Notes under the pieces: generated by a model
Databases searched by the model: none
The model's input: the letters and a program-made list of their open reading frames with translations, nothing else
Told to the model about the DNA's origin: nothing
Program-made: the position numbers and the translations under genes
Origin: Rubricella aquisinus
GTDB lineage: Bacteria; Pseudomonadota; Alphaproteobacteria; Rhodobacterales; Rhodobacteraceae
NCBI RefSeq assembly: GCF_014199445.1
Contig: NZ_JACIJS010000005.1
Coordinates: 275,926 to 339,925 of the forward strand
Reading direction: 5' to 3'
Length of the DNA stretch: 64,000 nucleotides
Shown: positions 61,023 to 64,000 of the stretch, piece by piece
Layout of the letters: the number at the start of each line of letters is the position of its first letter
Position numbering within the stretch: the stretch's first letter is position 1

Positions 61023-62285
61023 TTATGCCGCGAGCCGCGTGGTCAGCGCGTCAAGCGCGGGCGCATCCGCTACCGGGCCATAAAGCGCCATCGCCGCCTG
61101 TCCGCTGCCCCGCAGCCGTTCGGCATAAGCGCGTGTCGTGTCGGCATTCACCGCGTCGATCCGGGCCACGGTTTCATCCAGCGGGATCACTCGCCCCCAG
61201 ATGCCCAACATCCGCGCCAGCCGTTCTGCCCGGCTCGACGGGCTTTCCAGCCCCATCAGCATTCCCGCCTTCATCTGCGTCTTGGCCCGGTCGATCTCTG
61301 CCGGGGTCAGGCCATCGCCTGCGCGGCGGATCTCATCGACCACAAGTTCGGCAAGCCCCGCCACATCCTCCCCCGATGTGCCGGAATAAACCATCATCGT
61401 GCCCGTATCGGCATAAGCCCCCGCTTGCGCGAAGATGCTGTAACACAGGCCACGCTTTTCGCGCGCTTCCTGAAACAGGCGGGACGACATGCCCCCGCCA
61501 AGCGTCATCGCCAGCACTTGCGCATCATAGAACGCAGGATCGCGGTATCCCGCCCCTTCAAGGGCCAACGCAAAATGCGCCTGCTCCAGCGATTTGACAT
61601 GCCGCGCCTCCGACCCCTTGAAGGAGGCAGGCGTCACATCCGGGGCAATGCCTGCCGTCAGCCCGCCAAACACGGCTTCCGCGAGTTTCACGATCTGATC
61701 ATGATCCACCGCACCTGCCGCAGACAGGATCAACCGCTCGGGCCGGTAATGGCGCGCGGTGAAGGCGCGGAAATTCTCCGCTTGAAAGGCGCGCACCCGC
61801 TCCGCCGGGCCTAGGATCGTGCGGCCCATGGGTTGCTCTGGGTAGGAGGCTTCCTGCAACCAGTCGAAAATCACATCATCCGGTGTGTCGAGCGATTGGC
61901 CGATTTCAGACAGGATCACGCCCCGCTCCGTCTCGATCTCACGCGGATCAAAGGCGGGGTTCAGAACGATATCGCTGATCACATCAAAGGCCAGCGCCAC
62001 GTCTTCCTCCAGGATGCGCGCGTAATAGGCGGTCATCTCCCGGCTGGTATAGGCGTTGATATAACCGCCCACATTTTCAATCGTCTCAGCAATCTCAAGC
62101 GACGATCGCCGCGCTGTGCCCTTGAACGCCATATGTTCAAGGAAATGGGCGATGCCGTTCTCTTCAATCCGCTCATGCCGCCCGCCGGCCATGACCCAGA
62201 TACCAAGGGAGGCGGATTTCAGTCCCGGCATATGCTCGGTCACGATGCGAAAGCCGTTGGCGAGCGTGGTGGTGTTGACGGTCAT
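61023..62285 (-). CDS. M16 family zinc peptidase
   Basis: A 420-residue pitrilysin-type protease. The inverted zinc motif HFLEH (47-51) is intact, with the third ligand expected in the following RGVILSEI glutamate region. The closing domain shows GGGMSSRLFQEAREKRGLCYS. Members process peptides such as targeting or signal peptides. No signal sequence is seen, so it acts in the cytoplasm. Its start overlaps the thrC stop by ATGA. Confidence 0.93.
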   Translation of the reverse strand: MTVNTTTLANGFRIVTEHMPGLKSASLGIWVMAGGRHERIEENGIAHFLEHMAFKGTARRSSLEIAETIENVGGYINAYTSREMTAYYARILEEDVALAFDVISDIVLNPAFDPREIETERGVILSEIGQSLDTPDDVIFDWLQEASYPEQPMGRTILGPAERVRAFQAENFRAFTARHYRPERLILSAAGAVDHDQIVKLAEAVFGGLTAGIAPDVTPASFKGSEARHVKSLEQAHFALALEGAGYRDPAFYDAQVLAMTLGGGMSSRLFQEAREKRGLCYSIFAQAGAYADTGTMMVYSGTSGEDVAGLAELVVDEIRRAGDGLTPAEIDRAKTQMKAGMLMGLESPSSRAERLARMLGIWGRVIPLDETVARIDAVNADTTRAYAERLRGSGQAAMALYGPVADAPALDALTTRLAA

Positions 62286-63670
62286 ATCCGGTCCTTGATG
62301 AGGGTCTGAATGGCGGTGAGGTCGTTTGGCACGCGGGTCACGCGCTCTTCGCGCTCATATAGGTCCGCCATGCGGGGGGGCAAAGGCGGATGCTGGCCGG
62401 TCGCGGCCTCGACCGCGGCGGGGAATTTCGCCGGATGCGCAGTGGCAAGGATCACCATCGGCGTCGCGGGGTTGCCGCGCATGTCGCGCGCGGCCTTGAT
62501 CCCCGTGGCGGTATGCGGGCATTGCAGCACGCCGGTTTCCGCGAAGGATTGCTTGATTTCCGCGGCCGTTTCGTCCTCATCACAGCGCGCGCTGTCGAAT
62601 TCCTCCCGCAGACGGGCCTGCGCGCCCTGAGACAGCGTGAAGCCGCCCTTGCCGTTCAGATCGGCCATAAGCTGCTGAATGGCGGCGCCCTCCCGATCAT
62701 AAAGGTCGAACAAGAGCCGCTCGAAATTGGAGCTGACCTGAATGTCCATGGAGGGCGACATCGTGGGGCTGACGCCTTCCTTGACATGCGCGCCCGTGGC
62801 GACAGTGCGGTGCAGGATGTCGTTGCGGTTGGTGGCAATCAAAAGCCGGTCCACCGGCAGGCCCATCCGCTTGGCCACATATCCCGCGAAAATATCGCCG
62901 AAATTGCCGGTCGGCACGCTGAAGCTGACCTTGCGCCCCGGTGCGCCCAGCGCTACGGCGGAGGTGAAGAAATACACGACCTGTGCGAGCACCCGCGCCC
63001 AGTTGATCGAATTCACTGCCGCCAGTTTCACTCCATCGCGGAAGTCGAAATCATTGAACATCGCTTTGACCAGCGCCTGACAATCGTCGAAATCCCCATC
63101 AACGGCGAGCGCATGGACGTTGTCCTCTGCCGGAGTGGTCATCTGCCGCCGCTGCACCTCGGACACGCGGCCATGCGGGTACATGACGAAAAGGCTGACG
63201 GCATCAAGGCCCTTGAACGCCTCCATCGCGGCAGAGCCCGTGTCACCGGAGGTGGCCGCAACGATGGTCACACTCTCCCCCCGCCGCTTGAGCGCGACCT
63301 CGAACATCTGACCGATAAGCTGCATCGCGACATCCTTGAACGCGAGCGTCGGGCCGTGGTGCAATTCGAGCACGAATTCATTAGGCCCGGATTGCACGAC
63401 AGGGCAGCGGGCCACATGACCAAAGGGCGCATAGGCGCGGGCGAGAATGGCGCGGAAGGTGTCGTCGTCGAACGTGTCCCCGATGAAGGGCTTCATCACG
63501 CGAAAGGCGACTTCCTCATAGGGCTGGCCCGCAAACCCGGCGATGTCCCCTTGGGTGAGTGTCGGCCATGTCTCTGGCAGGTACAGCCCCCCATCCCGGG
63601 CAAGACCGGTGAGCATCGCCTCTTCAAAGCTGAGTTCGGGCGCCTGCCCACGGGTGGAGATATATCGCAT
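62282..63670 (-). CDS. thrC: Threonine synthase
   Basis: A 462-residue PLP enzyme that converts O-phosphohomoserine to threonine. It starts MRYISTRGQAPELSFEEAML and has the PLP lysine in LAFKDVAMQ, the phosphate loop SGDTGSAAMEAF and SVPTGNFGDIFAGY. AAGGCAGG lies just before ATG 63670; an upstream in-frame extension to 63793 is not family-like. It leads the operon with the M16 peptidase and the acetyltransferase. Confidence 0.97.
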   Translation of the reverse strand: MRYISTRGQAPELSFEEAMLTGLARDGGLYLPETWPTLTQGDIAGFAGQPYEEVAFRVMKPFIGDTFDDDTFRAILARAYAPFGHVARCPVVQSGPNEFVLELHHGPTLAFKDVAMQLIGQMFEVALKRRGESVTIVAATSGDTGSAAMEAFKGLDAVSLFVMYPHGRVSEVQRRQMTTPAEDNVHALAVDGDFDDCQALVKAMFNDFDFRDGVKLAAVNSINWARVLAQVVYFFTSAVALGAPGRKVSFSVPTGNFGDIFAGYVAKRMGLPVDRLLIATNRNDILHRTVATGAHVKEGVSPTMSPSMDIQVSSNFERLLFDLYDREGAAIQQLMADLNGKGGFTLSQGAQARLREEFDSARCDEDETAAEIKQSFAETGVLQCPHTATGIKAARDMRGNPATPMVILATAHPAKFPAAVEAATGQHPPLPPRMADLYEREERVTRVPNDLTAIQTLIKDRI

Positions 63671-63801
63671 GTCCTGCCTTCTTCGGTCGCTGCGTCTGGA
63701 GCGTGGTGTATCGCCCCCAGCGCGCCGGGAAAAGCCAAAAGCCCAAGGAAATATCCCAATCGCGACGCTTTGACGGGAAAGCTGCTCCCGCACGTCGCCG
63801 C

Positions 63802-63816
63802 CATATCAAAGATATG
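63802..63816. repeat. Short palindrome upstream of thrC
   Basis: CATATC (63802-63807) AAA GATATG (63811-63816) is a perfect short inverted repeat about 135 bases upstream of thrC, between thrC and the transposase end. It might be an operator or part of the element's border. Confidence 0.3.
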
Positions 63817-63837
63817 CCGCCTCCCTTTGGACCGGGC

Positions 63838-63892
63838 GCCGCGCCTTGCGGCGCGGCGGTGCCTCCGGCGGGGTATATTTGAAGAAAGTGAA
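63838..63892 (-). repeat. Stop-adjacent repeat element, copy 3
   Basis: On the minus strand TTCACTTTCTTCAAATAT (63892-63875) begins three bases after the transposase stop and is followed by the GC stem GCCGCGCC/GGCGCGGC (63857-63838, loop of four). Same layout as copies at 6748 and 31407. Confidence 0.6.
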
Positions 63893-63895
63893 CCA

Positions 63896-63915
63896 CTACC
63901 GACTGACGTCGGTAG
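63896..63915. repeat. Hairpin at the transposase 3' end
   Basis: CTACCGAC (63896-63903) and GTCGGTAG (63908-63915) form a perfect 8-bp stem with a TGAC loop, covering the last codons and stop of the transposase. Subterminal hairpins are recognised by Y1 transposases of the IS200/IS605 group; whether this one marks an element end is inference. Confidence 0.45.
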
Positions 63916-64000
63916 CATCTGGGCTGTGCGTCGCGAGGTACTGAAGTACCAGGTCATTCGTGACATTCCCGCTGGTCGTGCAGAAATACCCGCGGGCCCA
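63896..64000 (-). CDS. IS200/IS605-type transposase, C-terminal fragment
   Basis: The minus strand is open from the window edge for 34 codons to TAG at 63896-63898. It begins WARGYFCTTSGNVTND, closely matching the C-terminal end of Y1 (HUH) transposases of IS200/IS605 elements, where the usual wording is ARGYFCxxSGNVT. The rest of the gene lies right of the window. The small fragment is clear at the motif level but the family subgroup is not. Confidence 0.75.
   Translation of the reverse strand, partial: WARGYFCTTSGNVTNDLVLQYLATHSPDATDVSR

Noticed and set aside
1..64000. tRNA, rRNA and known riboswitch structures
   Set aside because: No cloverleaf-like set of stems with conserved TTCGANNC loop, rRNA segment or familiar riboswitch core was recognised by eye; a covariance-model scan would be needed to be certain.

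Overview
The window is GC-rich DNA from the chromosome of a marine-type alphaproteobacterium, most likely family Rhodobacteraceae (Roseobacter group). The evidence is an L-malyl-CoA/beta-methylmalyl-CoA lyase of the Rhodobacter Mcl1 type, a TIGR02302-type giant membrane protein next to lysA, the block ccmCDG - yciB - DMT transporter - ftsY, the thrC - M16 peptidase - RimJ-like acetyltransferase operon, and an HdaA-type DnaA regulator beside ppk1. Genus and species cannot be told from the sequence alone. No tRNA, rRNA or CRISPR array was seen.

Layout. 1-9 kb: end of a TRAP solute-binding protein, the operon AI-2E transporter - hdaA - ppk1, an unusual M35-like (aspzincin) metallopeptidase domain protein, an MBL-fold hydrolase, a ceramidase-like membrane protein, gatCA, and a cold-shock gene with its own terminator. 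9.2-17.5 kb: terC followed by a tightly packed run of eight genes (28-residue membrane peptide, XpaC, TelA, GSCFA hydrolase, SPFH+GYF protein, lipoprotein, zinc-ribbon membrane protein, TPR + tubulin-tyrosine-ligase-like ATP-grasp enzyme). This run is the best candidate for an undescribed system. 17.5-25.9 kb: a 1703-residue VCBS/cadherin-type repeat protein with a C-terminal VWA domain, a periplasmic 5'-nucleotidase, and a locally AT-richer patch with a lipoprotein gene and its decayed tandem copy.

25.9-43 kb: mostly housekeeping and conserved small genes: class III aminotransferase, GFA protein, DUF2161, DUF3140, DMT transporters, DUF952-pyrD, ccmCDG (without ccmAB), yciB, ftsY, mcl1, a GyrI-domain protein beside a frameshifted AraC+GyrI regulator, accA, a Pr6Pr membrane protein and a DUF2834 protein. 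41.8-51.7 kb: lysA, the TIGR02302 protein, a zinc-ribbon protein divergent from ftsEX-plsC, a tiny LptM-like lipoprotein, argH and tlpA. 51.7-64 kb: a TetR-controlled RND efflux pair with a clear palindromic operator, a methyltransferase, an ECF sigma / RskA anti-sigma pair followed by a fasciclin protein and a Tat-exported MsrB, then thrC - M16 peptidase - acetyltransferase. The window ends inside an IS200/IS605-type transposase.

Features not explained by single genes: a sequence element (TTCACTTTCTnCAAATAT followed by a GC-rich stem-loop) occurs three times, each within 7 bases of a stop codon (6.7, 31.4 and 63.9 kb); one copy sits where ccmAB would be expected. A 20-bp perfect inverted repeat brackets about 136 bp after accA. 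Several short genes were read directly from the sequence: the 28-residue membrane peptide, ccmD, the LptM-like lipoprotein and the transposase end.
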